From assembly GCA_030068145.1 (NCBI GenBank), contig JAPJBO010000156.1:124001-188000 (forward strand): a stretch of 64,000 nt of DNA, given 5' to 3'. This DNA comes from Diplonema papillatum (lineage: Eukaryota; Euglenozoa; Diplonemea; Diplonemida; Diplonemidae). Under the pieces are notes generated by a model. The model did no database searches, was not told where the DNA came from, and saw only the letters and a program-made list of their open reading frames with translations. The translations under genes and the position numbers were made by a program. Numbering within the stretch: the stretch's first letter is position 1; the number at the start of each line of letters is the position of its first letter. Shown here one piece after another: positions 42,881 through 52,204 of this stretch.

Positions 42881-44737
42881 ACCCGCACACGCCTTGCACG
42901 CGCCGACGTTGCAGCCCTCGCATGTCGTGCGGATCTGGCCCTTCGCCTTCTTCTTCCCGCATAGGGCGCAGGAGAAACCGGCGGTGGCCTTCGCCGGGCT
43001 CCCGAAGGCGTGGACGTGCCCGCCCGCCTCTGCACCGTCCATTGGGACATCGTCCCCAGCGGGTTCCGGCCCGTCCGCTGCCGGCTCCGGCGTCTTCCTC
43101 TTCTTCTGTCCGGCCGCGTCCGCTGGCGGGGCCGCCGGCTGCGGTAGCTCGTCCACCTCCGCCGCCGGCAGCCGCATCCGCCGCTTCCCGCTGGGGGCGG
43201 CAGCGAGCCGCCTGCGCCGCTCCCTCGGCAGCTCACCTCCGTCGTACGGGTTTACCCGGAGGTCGGGTGCCCCCTCCCGCTGCAGCACCCTGAAGGGAGG
43301 GTCGGCCGCCGACGTCACCACGCAAACCCGGGCCCCACTTCGCAGGAACGACGTGGCGACGTCGACCTGCCAGCCGGCCTCCCGCAGGACGTACTCGACG
43401 TCCGCCTCGTGCTCCCGCGGCGTCGCACCCACCACGAGGAAGCGCGGCTTCGACTCGAGGGGGGCAGCAGCGTGTTCGGCGGCCGCCGCACGCACCTCCT
43501 CCAGCACAGCGCCGCTGCGTGCGCGCACGAGGAGGCGGCTGCCCGTGAGCACGAGACCGGCTGCCGCCGCGCCTGCCCGCTCAGCTACCGCCAGCGCGAC
43601 CGCCCTCGTGACCCCCTTTTGCAGGGCGACCACCGGCATGGCGTCCCGGCAGGCCTTCTCCGTCGACCGCCAGAATCCGCCGTCCCGGCCGGAGCTGGCC
43701 AGGATCGCTTCGGCCTGCGCGCGGGGCACCCGCACGACCAGCTCGCGCCTCCCCTGCTGCGACGACACGCCCCACATGGCGTCGTCGGGGACGCGGACCT
43801 CCGTCTTCAGGGCCGTCTTGACAGCCCTCCGGCACAGGCGAGTCAGGGCCGTGCGCGGGTCCCTCTCGACGCACTCCCAGGTCTCCGGCGAGGCGTGCTT
43901 CCTGGCCACGACGAAGGCCAGTACCGTCGTCGCGGCGTTCGGCTTCACCGCGCTGACGGGCATCTTCTGGACCTTCACCTGGCCCCGCTGGCATACCGGC
44001 CCGCCGCCCGCCCACAGGTACATATCCTGTACCCGCCCGCCTTCCAGCAGCACTGGGCCCCGGCGTGCGTCGTCGAAGGCCTCCCGGCACAGCACGCCGA
44101 GGCGCACCCGCTTCCCGTCGCGCTCTGCGACGTCCACCGCATCTGCTGCGGGACCCTTCGCTTCTTCGGCTGCGGCGGCGCTCGGGGCGACCCAGAGGCC
44201 AGCTTCGACAGCTTCGAAGTCGGGGGAGGGGAGTACCGGCGCGTCCCAGTCGGCGGCGTCGATTTTACCGGGTGGCGGGGGCCGCCTGGTCACTTCTGCC
44301 CAGGTGGGCGCGTACCCCTGCCGGGGCCGCTGTTGTGGTTGTTGCTGCTCCTGCGGGCGGCGCTGCTGCGTTTGCTGTTGCTGTTGCTGTTGCGGTTGCG
44401 GTTGTTGCTGCCCCTGCGGGCGGCGCTGCTGCGTTTGCCGTTGCTGTTGCTGCTGCTGTTGCGGTTGCGGTTGCTGCTGCGGTTGCTGCTGCTTCGGTTG
44501 CTGCCGCTGCTGCCTCGGCTGCTGCTGCTGCCTCGGTTGCTGCTGCTGCTGCTTCGGTTGCTGCTGTTGCTGCAGTGGCGGCCGTTGTTGCGCCGGCTCC
44601 CCGCTGTTCGCCTCGATCTGACGCCGGAGCAGCGTCGTGGCGACGTCGAGGATGCCGAAAACGGCATCCAGCTGGTCGCGGTTGGCGCGTTCCGCCATCC
44701 CGCGCGCTTTCTGGATCAGGGCGTTAATCCTGTCCAT
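42878..44737 (-). CDS. LINE ORF1, Gln-rich nucleic-acid-binding protein
   Basis: A 619-residue protein starting MDRINALIQKARGMAERA. It has a short helical N-terminus, a strongly Gln/Pro-rich segment encoded by imperfect CAG/CAA repeats (about residues 48-145), and a central region with Arg/Ala-rich sequence. The end is Cys-rich (CALCGKKKAKGQ, then TTCEGCNVGACKACAG), spaced like a zinc-binding module. ORF1 proteins of LINEs bind element RNA and form particles; that role is inferred here, since no RRM or CCHC set is visible. The stop is TGA at 42878-42880 followed by CTG, and the frame stays open straight into ORF2. Confidence 0.85.
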   Translation of the reverse strand: MDRINALIQKARGMAERANRDQLDAVFGILDVATTLLRRQIEANSGEPAQQRPPLQQQQQPKQQQQQPRQQQQPRQQRQQPKQQQPQQQPQPQQQQQQQRQTQQRRPQGQQQPQPQQQQQQQTQQRRPQEQQQPQQRPRQGYAPTWAEVTRRPPPPGKIDAADWDAPVLPSPDFEAVEAGLWVAPSAAAAEEAKGPAADAVDVAERDGKRVRLGVLCREAFDDARRGPVLLEGGRVQDMYLWAGGGPVCQRGQVKVQKMPVSAVKPNAATTVLAFVVARKHASPETWECVERDPRTALTRLCRRAVKTALKTEVRVPDDAMWGVSSQQGRRELVVRVPRAQAEAILASSGRDGGFWRSTEKACRDAMPVVALQKGVTRAVALAVAERAGAAAAGLVLTGSRLLVRARSGAVLEEVRAAAAEHAAAPLESKPRFLVVGATPREHEADVEYVLREAGWQVDVATSFLRSGARVCVVTSAADPPFRVLQREGAPDLRVNPYDGGELPRERRRRLAAAPSGKRRMRLPAAEVDELPQPAAPPADAAGQKKRKTPEPAADGPEPAGDDVPMDGAEAGGHVHAFGSPAKATAGFSCALCGKKKAKGQIRTTCEGCNVGACKACAG

Positions 44738-44890
44738 TTTGACGGAGCTACGGGTAGCCCGCGTTCTTTTCGCGGATGGGTACCGCTGTTGTGTTATGGA
44801 GGGTGTTTGTCCTGGATGAATTCCGGGCGCACTTTACCGGCCGCGTGAGCAGCCAATAAAGTACAGAAACTGTAGCTTTTAAATCGTTGG

Positions 44891-44900
44891 TTTCTTAGTA
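44891..44900 (-). repeat. Target-site duplication, 5' side of full-length LINE
   Basis: TTTCTTAGTA on the plus strand, identical to 36832-36841. Confidence 0.92.
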
Positions 44901-45099
44901 CTAAGTCTAACCATCTTGCGGGCCCATGTATTGTTCAGGCTAAAAAGACGTAGGCAGCGTGTTTTGGTGCTTACCTGAAGATACACAGGGTGGGAAAAAC
45001 GATCAACCGGCACGCACAAACAAAACGAAGCGCGAAATGTCTTTTTCTGAGTGTAGGCCGCTGGCATCAAGAGCAACCACACACACGCAGGTACATGGT
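44901..45099 (-). repeat. Repeat flanking the LINE, related to 15793-15945
   Basis: About 110 bp (44901-45010) match the reverse complement of 15793-15945, including ACCAAAACACGCTGCCTACG. The LINE target sequence corresponds to TACTAAAAAG in the empty relative. A shorter relative of the ATCAACCGGCACGC part occurs at about 6853. Confidence 0.7.
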
Positions 45100-45331
45100 C
45101 TGGGTATTCTCCCTGTTTGCGACCGCGATCTTGCAAAGCGGGATGATTGGCATCGCCTGCAATATAGGACCGAACACCCTGAAAGAGCACTCAGAATGAA
45201 CGTCGCAATCATGCGCACGGTCTGGGTATTCTCGCCATTTACGACGGCCATTCTGAGGGATGATTGGCACCGCCTGCAACACCGGACCCAACACCCTGAA
45301 AGAGCAACTCGGAATGAACGTCGCACATGCC
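45100..45331 (+). repeat. Diverged tandem repeat, two units of about 119 bp
   Basis: TCTGGGTATTCTC to GAATGAACGTCGCA occurs at about 45108-45220 and again at 45220-45328. The frame stays open through both copies, giving DDWHRLQ-RT-HPERA twice, but no protein family is recognised. Confidence 0.8.
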
Positions 45332-45453
45332 GAGAAGCAGTCGATGATCAGCAGGGTGTCAGTCGAACGCTGCGCAAGGCATGAGCGGTGCAAGACGGCC
45401 CTGAATGCTGAAGCGTAGGAAAACAAAACAGGTTCCTTCGACCTTTGTTTTGA

Positions 45454-45660
45454 TTAAGCACCCGCTCTGTAGGAAATACTCGACGAGGCCGCCAATCGCA
45501 AAAATCTGGAAAGCGGAAGTGCTGTAGCCCACCACGCGAAACACAGGTCATTCTGGGTTCAGCGGCGGGCGTGAGCGCGCAACAAGAAATACCCGTTTAA
45601 CATTCCTTCCCTTCTGGCCTCCGTCGGAATAAGCACCGGGCGTCCCCTCCGGCGACTTCT
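45454..45660 (+). mobile_element. Family A inverted-repeat element, copy 10
   Basis: Left arm TAGGAAATACTCGACGAGGCCGCC, interior ACACAG/GTCATTCTGGG, right arm CCTCCGTCGGAATAAGCACC ending in a diverged CCTCCGGCGACTT. The T/C tract now ends TTCTGG, so the acceptor-like AG is lost. Confidence 0.72.
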
Positions 45661-45671
45661 TCTGGGTCTCT

Positions 45672-46264
45672 TCAACAGGGGTCTTTCCCAGGATCACCAG
45701 TTCTTGGAGTCCACGGGTGCACGCTTTCCCCCTTCAGTTTTTTTGCCGACTTGGACCTTGTCAGTAGAGTCCCCTTTTCCCCGAGGAGGGCTCCAGGGGG
45801 TGCATCCACTACCTGAAAACAGTGGTTTGTGAGCCCCACGGGGCACACCCTACAGGGCTGTACCTGAGCCCGAGAGGGAGCAGTCTGAACGGAGTTTTTG
45901 GCCGAATTCCTATAACTTTGTGACAAAAACGCATTCGGCTCAAATACTTCTGAGTGTGTGTGTGTGTGTGTGTGCTTCGGTGGGGGACACAGCATAGTCT
46001 CCCAGAGTTCCTCGCTTACGGGGGCATGGCAAAAGCATGTGGGACGCAGAGGGCTGGCAACTGTATGGCACTGTTGCTCGTCGCGGGCGTGCCGCGTTGA
46101 GTACCTGCTTTGTCCCACCCGGTGGAAAGGGGGAGAACCCCAACCAACTCTTGTAGTTTTACATGACCTTGTATGGTATCCACGAGCAGCTCTACTGCTT
46201 CATTGAGCTTCTCTGGGGGCGCAGGCTCTTCTTCGAAAAACGTGTTCAATCTCAACCAGGTTTC
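45672..46264 (-). CDS. Candidate minus-strand gene, two 3' exons
   Basis: Exon A, 46264 down to 46105, follows a strong acceptor (GCTTTTCTTTCAG) and reads ETWLRLNTFFEEEPAPPEKL... to GWDKA before a GTACTC donor. Exon B runs from 45952 to 45672 after CACACTCAG and reads VFEPNAFLSQSYRNSAKNS... with CRVCPVGLTNHC, ending KDPC and TGA. The splice phases agree (phase 1), giving about 146 residues. I know no such family. Any 5' exon would have to overlap the sulfatase gene. Alternatively translation could start at an ATG (46297) that overlaps the sulfatase ATG on the other strand, with MQVCLVLLFF as a leader. It may also be a gene fragment. Confidence 0.4.
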
Positions 46265-46295
46265 CTGAAAGAAAAGCAAAACGAGACAAACTTGC

Positions 46296-47846
46296 ATGAG
46301 TTGGGCAACAGCAATGCTCGCTCTTGTCGTCGCCGTGTGCACGGGTTTACTGAGCTTTTTTGCGGGAAGGGACAAAGACGTCGGCTACAAGAGAGACGTC
46401 GCAGAAAACGGCAAGAAACACATCGTGTACGTAGTTTGCGATGACTGTGGCTGGGCAGATGTCGGGTACCACGGTAGTGACTTCCCGTCGCCGAATTTGG
46501 ACAAACTAGCGAGAAATGGCATCCGCCTGGACCGGTTCTATACACAAGAGACCTGCTCACCCACCCGTTCAACACTGATGACGGGAAGGTATCCGTTCCA
46601 TACGGGCAGCCAGAAAGCTTGCTATCCTGGGACGGATGACCACCTGCCACTAAAGTTCCGGACGATGGGGCAGCTTCTTTCTGAAGAAGGCTACAGCACG
46701 CACTACATCGGAAAGTGGCATCTCGGGTACGCGTCGTACAAGTACTTCCCTACGAACCGCGGATTCGACAGTTTCGTGGGGTTCATGCAGCCGCACAACA
46801 CCGTCTACAGCCACAGATTTGGGGACCCTGCAAAGGTGGACGGCTTCGACTTCTGGAACAACACGGAGCTTTTCCGAGAGGTCGACGGCGTGCACAGCAA
46901 CAACGTCTTCCTCAAAGAACTCGACCGCGTGGTCGGGAAGGCTGCTGAGTCGGACAAGGCGTCGTTCGTGATCTTCGCGCCGGCTAGCATTCACATGCCG
47001 TTGGAGCACCCACCCGCAAACTACTCGGCCTGTGAGAACGTGGCGTCCGGTAGCCGCCGGACGCTGTGCAACATGATGGGAAACTTCGACGAAACTGTTG
47101 GAGGAGTCGTGGAGACGTACAAAAAGGGCGGGATTTGGGACGATACACTGATGGTGTTCCTGTCGGACAACGGTGGGTCTGTGCCCGGCGTGGTGGGGGA
47201 ATCGTTTCATGCGGCGGATTCTTCAAACTTCCCGCTGCGGGCGGGGAAAGGAACGTTGTTCGAAGGCGGCGTGCGATCTCTTGGGTTCGTTCAGGGTGGT
47301 AAGACGGTGATCCCTGAGCATGCCAGAGGCAGCATCAAGACGGATCTCATACACGTTGCCGACCTGCTGCCGACTGCGTTCGCCGCCGCCAATTCGCGAG
47401 AACTCCCGGCCGACGTTGACGGCGTCAACCAATGGCCATCACTCACCGGCTCGAGCGGCGGGCCCAGAACCGAACTCCCCATCAACATCCAGCCAGAGGC
47501 GTCATCCATCATTGTCGGCCAATGGAAGCTTATTGTCGGAACGCCACTTTACGACGGCCTCTGGACCGTCTCTCCGTACGTGCGCATTGAGCCACCTACA
47601 CATGGGGCTGCAGACGGCGATGATTTCCTCTTCAACATTTTCGACGACCCGACCGAGCAGTTCAACGTGGCCCGCGACTATCCGTCCGTCGTGGCAGACC
47701 TGAAAGACCGCATTGCTTCGTACGTCAATTCGCCGAGTTACATGGATCCTTCGGACAACGGGAAAAATGACGTCCCCCGGGAAGCCCTGCCCATCTTCAA
47801 CGGCGACGCCTGGCTTCCTTTCTTGGATGACGTGGTTGTGTCCTAG
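46296..47846 (+). CDS. Secreted sulfatase (arylsulfatase B-like)
   Basis: A 516-residue single-exon protein. The N-terminus MSWATAMLALVVAVCTGLLSFF is a signal peptide or anchor, so it acts in the secretory pathway or outside the cell. Residues 43-59 carry the metal-binding start (VYVVCDDCGWADVGYHG; Asp49, Asp50). The CSPTR motif (Cys87-Arg91) is the site where Cys becomes formylglycine. GKWHLG (Lys140, His142), SIHMPLE (His233) and LSDNGG (Asp291, Asn292) complete the active site. The family hydrolyses sulfate esters, often of sulfated polysaccharides; the actual substrate cannot be told. The C-terminal part (SIIVGQWKLIVGT, DPTEQFNVARD) is typical. ATG at 46296 is chosen because it opens the signal peptide; Met7 is an alternative. 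Confidence 0.93.
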   Translation: MSWATAMLALVVAVCTGLLSFFAGRDKDVGYKRDVAENGKKHIVYVVCDDCGWADVGYHGSDFPSPNLDKLARNGIRLDRFYTQETCSPTRSTLMTGRYPFHTGSQKACYPGTDDHLPLKFRTMGQLLSEEGYSTHYIGKWHLGYASYKYFPTNRGFDSFVGFMQPHNTVYSHRFGDPAKVDGFDFWNNTELFREVDGVHSNNVFLKELDRVVGKAAESDKASFVIFAPASIHMPLEHPPANYSACENVASGSRRTLCNMMGNFDETVGGVVETYKKGGIWDDTLMVFLSDNGGSVPGVVGESFHAADSSNFPLRAGKGTLFEGGVRSLGFVQGGKTVIPEHARGSIKTDLIHVADLLPTAFAAANSRELPADVDGVNQWPSLTGSSGGPRTELPINIQPEASSIIVGQWKLIVGTPLYDGLWTVSPYVRIEPPTHGAADGDDFLFNIFDDPTEQFNVARDYPSVVADLKDRIASYVNSPSYMDPSDNGKNDVPREALPIFNGDAWLPFLDDVVVS

Positions 47847-48019
47847 TCGGGTGCGTTTTTTGTGGCTGCGGTTCGGGGTTTTGATGTTTTCCTGCAAGGG
47901 GAATTGACGCTGGGAATTGCCTTGTGGAGGTGATTTCGCCTCGCATTCTGCAGCCATTCTTTGAGCCTAAACGAGCGTCCGACCACTTGTCCTGCATTTC
48001 CGGAGCATTTTTTGGGCAC

Positions 48020-48382
48020 CAGAATCCGTTCCTCGGGTGAACGGGAGTGCATCCAGCCTTTCGACAAGACAACACTCCCAAAGATAGTGCGACCGCCTTT
48101 AGTGACGAGGACAGCCAACCACCTGACGAACCAGACGCACCCACTGCGTGTCCTGTCAGCAGACACTCTGGTTTCATGCTGAAGAAGAAGGTCCGCGATT
48201 TAAGGCAGCAGAGCAGATGTGATGATGAGTATGACGACGTGGTAGTGAAACGCGCGTTCCGCCCGCTCGCCCTTCCACTCATCGCAAAATACGCGCGTGA
48301 CGCGGGTGTCAGAATCTGTTCCTGGGGTGAAAGGGAGTGAATCCAGCCTTTCGACGAGACAACAGTCCCAAAGATCATGCGC
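48020..48382 (+). repeat. Pair of direct repeats of about 80 bp
   Basis: CAGAATCCGTTCCTCGGGTGAACGGGAGTGCATCCAGCC (about 48021-48100) recurs as CAGAATCTGTTCCTGGGGTGAAAGGGAGTGAATCC (48310-48382), both followed by TTTCGAC-AGACAACA-TCCCAAAGAT. No coding role is seen. Confidence 0.75.
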
Positions 48383-48855
48383 TTCGTTGATTCTCGTAAG
48401 CTCTTCCCAGTCCTGGCCTCCTGTGACCAACCAACAGCCCCCATTCCCCTCTTCCCCCCTTCAGATCGCGCTCCCCGCTTCTTCTCTTGTGGTGCATACC
48501 ATGAACTACTGTTGACCACGTGGTAGTTCTATTTTGGGTCCGATTGATTATTTGCTAGTGATTGCGTTGCGCTTTGGCCAGATCAACCCGTCGGCCAGAA
48601 AAGCATCGACTTTCGCTGCTACTCGATCGGATTCTCTTCCAGCAACCCATCTCCCAGTCGCAGAAGGTGTGCAAACCGCGCCCCATCGTCCAGTCATTTC
48701 GCAACTGTTCGTTGGCTCCCGACACTCCCTCTCCACGCACTACCCACGGTGCCTATACTTAACACGTGCTCGCTTGCTTTCATGGCGCGCTTGCACTTAC
48801 AGAATTCAGTACTTAACAAAAAATGAGAAAACGAAGAGTCCCGCCTGCCGAGCCC
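48383..48855. other. Intergenic DNA, nothing recognised
   Basis: A 248-codon open frame crosses 48534-49280 on the plus strand, but its composition is irregular and it matches nothing, so it is treated as chance. Confidence 0.4.
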
Positions 48856-49043
48856 TCACGCCGCACAGCCTTCTGTTGCTCTGCCGCTGGGGGTTGACTT
48901 CGGACGGTCTGGTGGTAGATGCTCCAGCTCAGCCCACGTTGGTTTTCTTAGCAGGTCCCCGTTTTCCAGTTCGCCGAAGCCGAGCTCGTTGTCGTTTGCT
49001 TTTTGCGTATCTGCCACCACTATTGTCAGCAGGGCAGACATCC
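48856..49043 (-). CDS. Possible terminal exon or small ORF, unrecognised
   Basis: Minus-strand frame from an ATG at about 49041, reading MSALLTIVVADTQKANDNEL... with balanced, acidic composition (ELENGDLLRKPTWAELEHLP) and ending GCAA-stop. It looks more protein-like than the surrounding frames, but no family is recognised and the open frame continues upstream without another exon signal. Confidence 0.2.
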
Positions 49044-49951
49044 CAGCCTCAGAAGCGGAATAGCCAGTACGCCCCAGGAATCCGATTGACCACCGTTGCT
49101 CACATAAACACGTTGTCGACGTCTTTATGTGAGCAACCCGCAAAATCGCGAGAAAAAAGGCTGGATGGGGAAGAAAGCCACATTGCAACAGAGAACGCAG
49201 AAGGCACGTGCGACGAGGCGACAGCACAGTGCGCAAGTAATAGTTGTAGTTTGAACTTGATATGCAGCAACAATCCGTGACGATAGACTGCACATAGTTG
49301 GCTGTGTCGATCGGCTGGTTGAAATTCGAGATATCGTCGGTGTTCAGTCCAAATAGAGTTTATTATTATAGTTTTTTTTTTTTTTTTAGAAATGCCCGTT
49401 GCAGAACCCTTCCGAAAAGGGTTTCACTAGGACGAGGAAGACGGACAAGAAGCAGAAACGGGAGGAAGTGCTGATCGTCGTGCTTGGGGCAAGGCAAGCA
49501 ACTTTGTTTGATAGCCCCATCATCAGCCAAGCGAAAGCAGGTACGACAATCAAAGTTGGCAAACAAAGACAACTATGCTTAAATTTGCTTTCGAAATGCA
49601 CCCTCCGAAAATCTCACCAAAAAGTGCGGCCGTAGAAGCAGTTTTGGAAAGATTGCTGGCCAAGAAAGCAGCTGAAACTTTGCTGTCCATAAAAGCAGTA
49701 CCTGAAACTTTGCTGTCCATATAGTACAACTTGGCAAGCTATGTTGTTCCATTGTATGATGAAAGCTGTCGAAGGAAGAGACACGGAACCACCGTAGCGC
49801 GCGATCTTCGGCTTCCACTGATGAGGCCCTGTCTGAAGAACGGCCCAGTGACATCCCATCCCGCCTTAATCGCAAAAGAAAACAAGCAGACAGTCCCATA
49901 AGGCAGCATCAGAAGAAGCGACGTGCGTCGTCGACCGCCCAAAAAGCTACA

Positions 49952-51215
49952 ATGGAAACACTCTTGACCGCAACTCGTCCGCTGGACGCCATGATCGTAG
50001 AAGGCTGGGGCTACGTGGTGGAGAACACGACGCCCCGGGTTCGGGCAGGGCTGATGCCGATAGCGGCCTCGATAGGCTGGTTTTGGGTGCTCAACGTGCC
50101 GCTGATGCTCTTCAACTTCTACCCGAAGTCCAGCCCGCTGGAGCGGTTCAAAATCCAGAAGGGCGTCCACGTGCCGTGGGCAACAGTTGCCGATATGCTG
50201 GCGCTGGTGCTGTTCAATCACGCGACGAGCCTTTGCATGCAACTCTTCGCTTCGGACCTCGCGCGGGAGGCTGGTTTGGCAGACGACGACATGAACAACG
50301 TGCCCACATTCTTAGAGCTGGTGGCGTGCATGTTTGCCTGTGCGGTGCTCTACGACACGTTTTTTTACTTCGCACACTGCCTCATGCATACGAAGTGGAT
50401 GTACTACAAGTTCCATGCTGTGCACCATAAGGCGAAGACGTCGATCGGTATCGTGTCGTCGTACTTCCACCCCGTGGACTACTGGGCAACTACGCTGTGC
50501 GTCATCGTCCCACCGGCCCTCGTCCACAGGCACGTCCTCGTGTCCATCGTGTGGATGACCATCATCATGACCGAGACCATCATCGCCCACAGCGGCTACC
50601 GCGTGCCGTACGTGGCGGACGGTACTGACCACGACTTCCACCACCTCTATTCGAACCATGCGAACAAGAACTTCAGATTCGCGAACATGGGATCGTTCTT
50701 TCTGGTGCGCTTTTATTTCATTCCGCTGGTACGCACAAACAGAAGAAAGCGCCAAATGCAGTGAACCCGCGTACCAGCCCGATACTCCAGACGTGACCAA
50801 TTCCTTTAGGCAATCATCGATCGATTCATACAGAGCTCGCATCTGCGCTCGGAACAGGTGTCATTGCACGCAGAAAATCAGGGTTACAGATGTCTGCAGC
50901 CCAGGCCTTCTTCCCCGATTACCACGCAGTGCACGCCAGGCTACAACAACTCAGACCCGAGACACAAAACACGCGATCGTATCATACGATTATAATGTAC
51001 GGCACAAAACCAATTCGCAGATCTGGGATCGCATATTTGGCACGCTGAAGACGGAAGCCGATGTTACCGAAGTTATCACGCGCCAGCAGCGCAAAAAAGA
51101 CGCGTGGGCCCCTCGGGGGTGTCGACATGCTGACGGGGAGGGCAGCGGTCCCGACACCAATCACGCACTTCACCAAACAACACGGGTCTCGAGAAAAGGA
51201 ACGGAGAACCGCTGA
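49952..51215 (+). CDS. Fatty acid hydroxylase/sterol desaturase superfamily enzyme, two exons
   Basis: Join of 49952-50704 and 51021-51215, about 315 residues. The three histidine boxes that bind the di-iron centre are present: HCLMH (142-146), HAVHH (155-159) and HDFHH (227-231). Hydrophobic helices lie around 37-57, 79-100, 120-140 and 180-210, placing it in the ER membrane. A GTGCGC donor after FFL and the CGCAG acceptor restore the family's closing motif, IWDRIFGTLKTEADVTEV, which the first exon alone lacks. Members hydroxylate or desaturate sterols, alkanes or fatty acids (C4-methylsterol oxidase, C5 desaturase and others); the substrate here is not determined. Exon 2 ends QQRKKDAW... 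with a short unconserved tail. Confidence 0.9.
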
Positions 51216-52204
51216 AACCTGGCTTGTCCGGGCCCCATTCAGGCCACATTGTTCGTCTATCAAGAGCTTAATACCCATATGAAGCAGTGTTCTGTCTAAA
51301 GATTAAGCCAAGATCTTCCCCCTTCGAGGCAGTATTCTGTCTAATGATCGAACGGGACCTCCTGAAAGGTCCTCCTGTCCCCTCCCTCGTACTCTTTTCG
51401 ATTTGGTACTTCAGTCATTGCTGCACACGGCAACCTCCTGTTGACTGTGCCTTGCGGAGTTTACTTTGCAGATTGCCGCCGCAAAAAGAAGACAAGTAAG
51501 TCAGTGCGTTCTAGCGTGTTGCAGTCACAAGTAAGGCGGGCGTGAGTCTTTTAACTGATTCCTCAGACACGATTGTGGGGGCCTTCTGCCCGAGACGGAT
51601 TGCTTGTGCTCTCGCTGTCCTGTCTGCAGACAATCAGGTCCCGCGCTGATGCTGGTCCATCTAATGTGTCCGCGGCTTGCAGTGTCAGAAAGCTCAATGA
51701 CAAGCTGGAGACCCTCTCCGCCCATCCCCCCAGGATTCTGCTCAATCGCTAAACTAACACTCCCCTTCCCTGTGTGAGCGCAGCTTGCCCCAACCCCGTC
51801 CGCTCCTCTGCCCCCTGCGGTTGACCGTCTTTATGGGATCGTGTTCAGCGCAAGCGCCAAGCCCCAAGGTACGCGACGCCTGGACATTTTGATGTGGGAG
51901 ATCGGTGGCCACTTGCCCCGTGAGCGCGGCTCTGCAGTGCCGCTCAACACAATAGCTTGGCTCCCGCGTAGCAGGCTATGCTCGGCACACATAAAAAAAG
52001 GGACGTGTCGCCGCTCACCTGCCAGATCCGTCCCGACCGGCGATCCAGCTACTGTCCCCGCTGCGCCGATGAGAAAATGCAGCGCGGCGGCAAATCCGCT
52101 CCTTCCATAAGCTGCCCCCGTACACACACGCCCCGGCCTGTTCCACGAAAAAGGCAGGAGCATTCCCTTGTTGGTGTGGTTTATTATATGTCGTACATTG
52201 TAAA
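51216..52204. other. Intergenic DNA with a family D copy
   Basis: Positions 51775-51990 are a diverged family D repeat (GTGTTCAGCGCAAGCGCCAAGCCCCAAGG). A doubled CAGT-TTCTGTCTAA-GATTAA/GATCTTCCCCCTTCGAGG motif lies at 51283-51350. No gene seen. Confidence 0.5.

Larger units (their letters stand above)
36842..44890 (-). mobile_element. Apparently full-length LINE (8049 bp) with AlkB, 2A, endonuclease and reverse transcriptase
   Basis: Non-LTR retrotransposon on the minus strand with perfect 10-bp target duplications. Its 5' untranslated part is about 153 nt (44738-44890) and its 3' part about 93 nt, ending TTAAAAGAACTCAA without poly(A). ORF1 and ORF2 are uninterrupted, and ORF2 follows ORF1 in the same frame after one TGA. 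All catalytic motifs of the oxygenase, endonuclease and reverse transcriptase are present, so the copy may still be competent. The same 3' terminus ends the truncated copy at 12541-14365. It appears to sit in an intron of the membrane protein gene, on the opposite strand. Confidence 0.95.

Noticed and set aside
36935-44848. Many long plus-strand open frames opposite the LINE, including a 697-codon frame at 42528-44621
   Set aside because: They are antisense shadows of the GC-rich LINE ORFs. Their composition (Cys, Gly, Arg, Ser runs) mirrors the Gln repeats and they contain no domain.
48534-49280. 248-codon plus-strand open frame
   Set aside because: Irregular composition, no domain, no ATG-proximal signal. 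A frame of this length is expected about once by chance in 64 kb.
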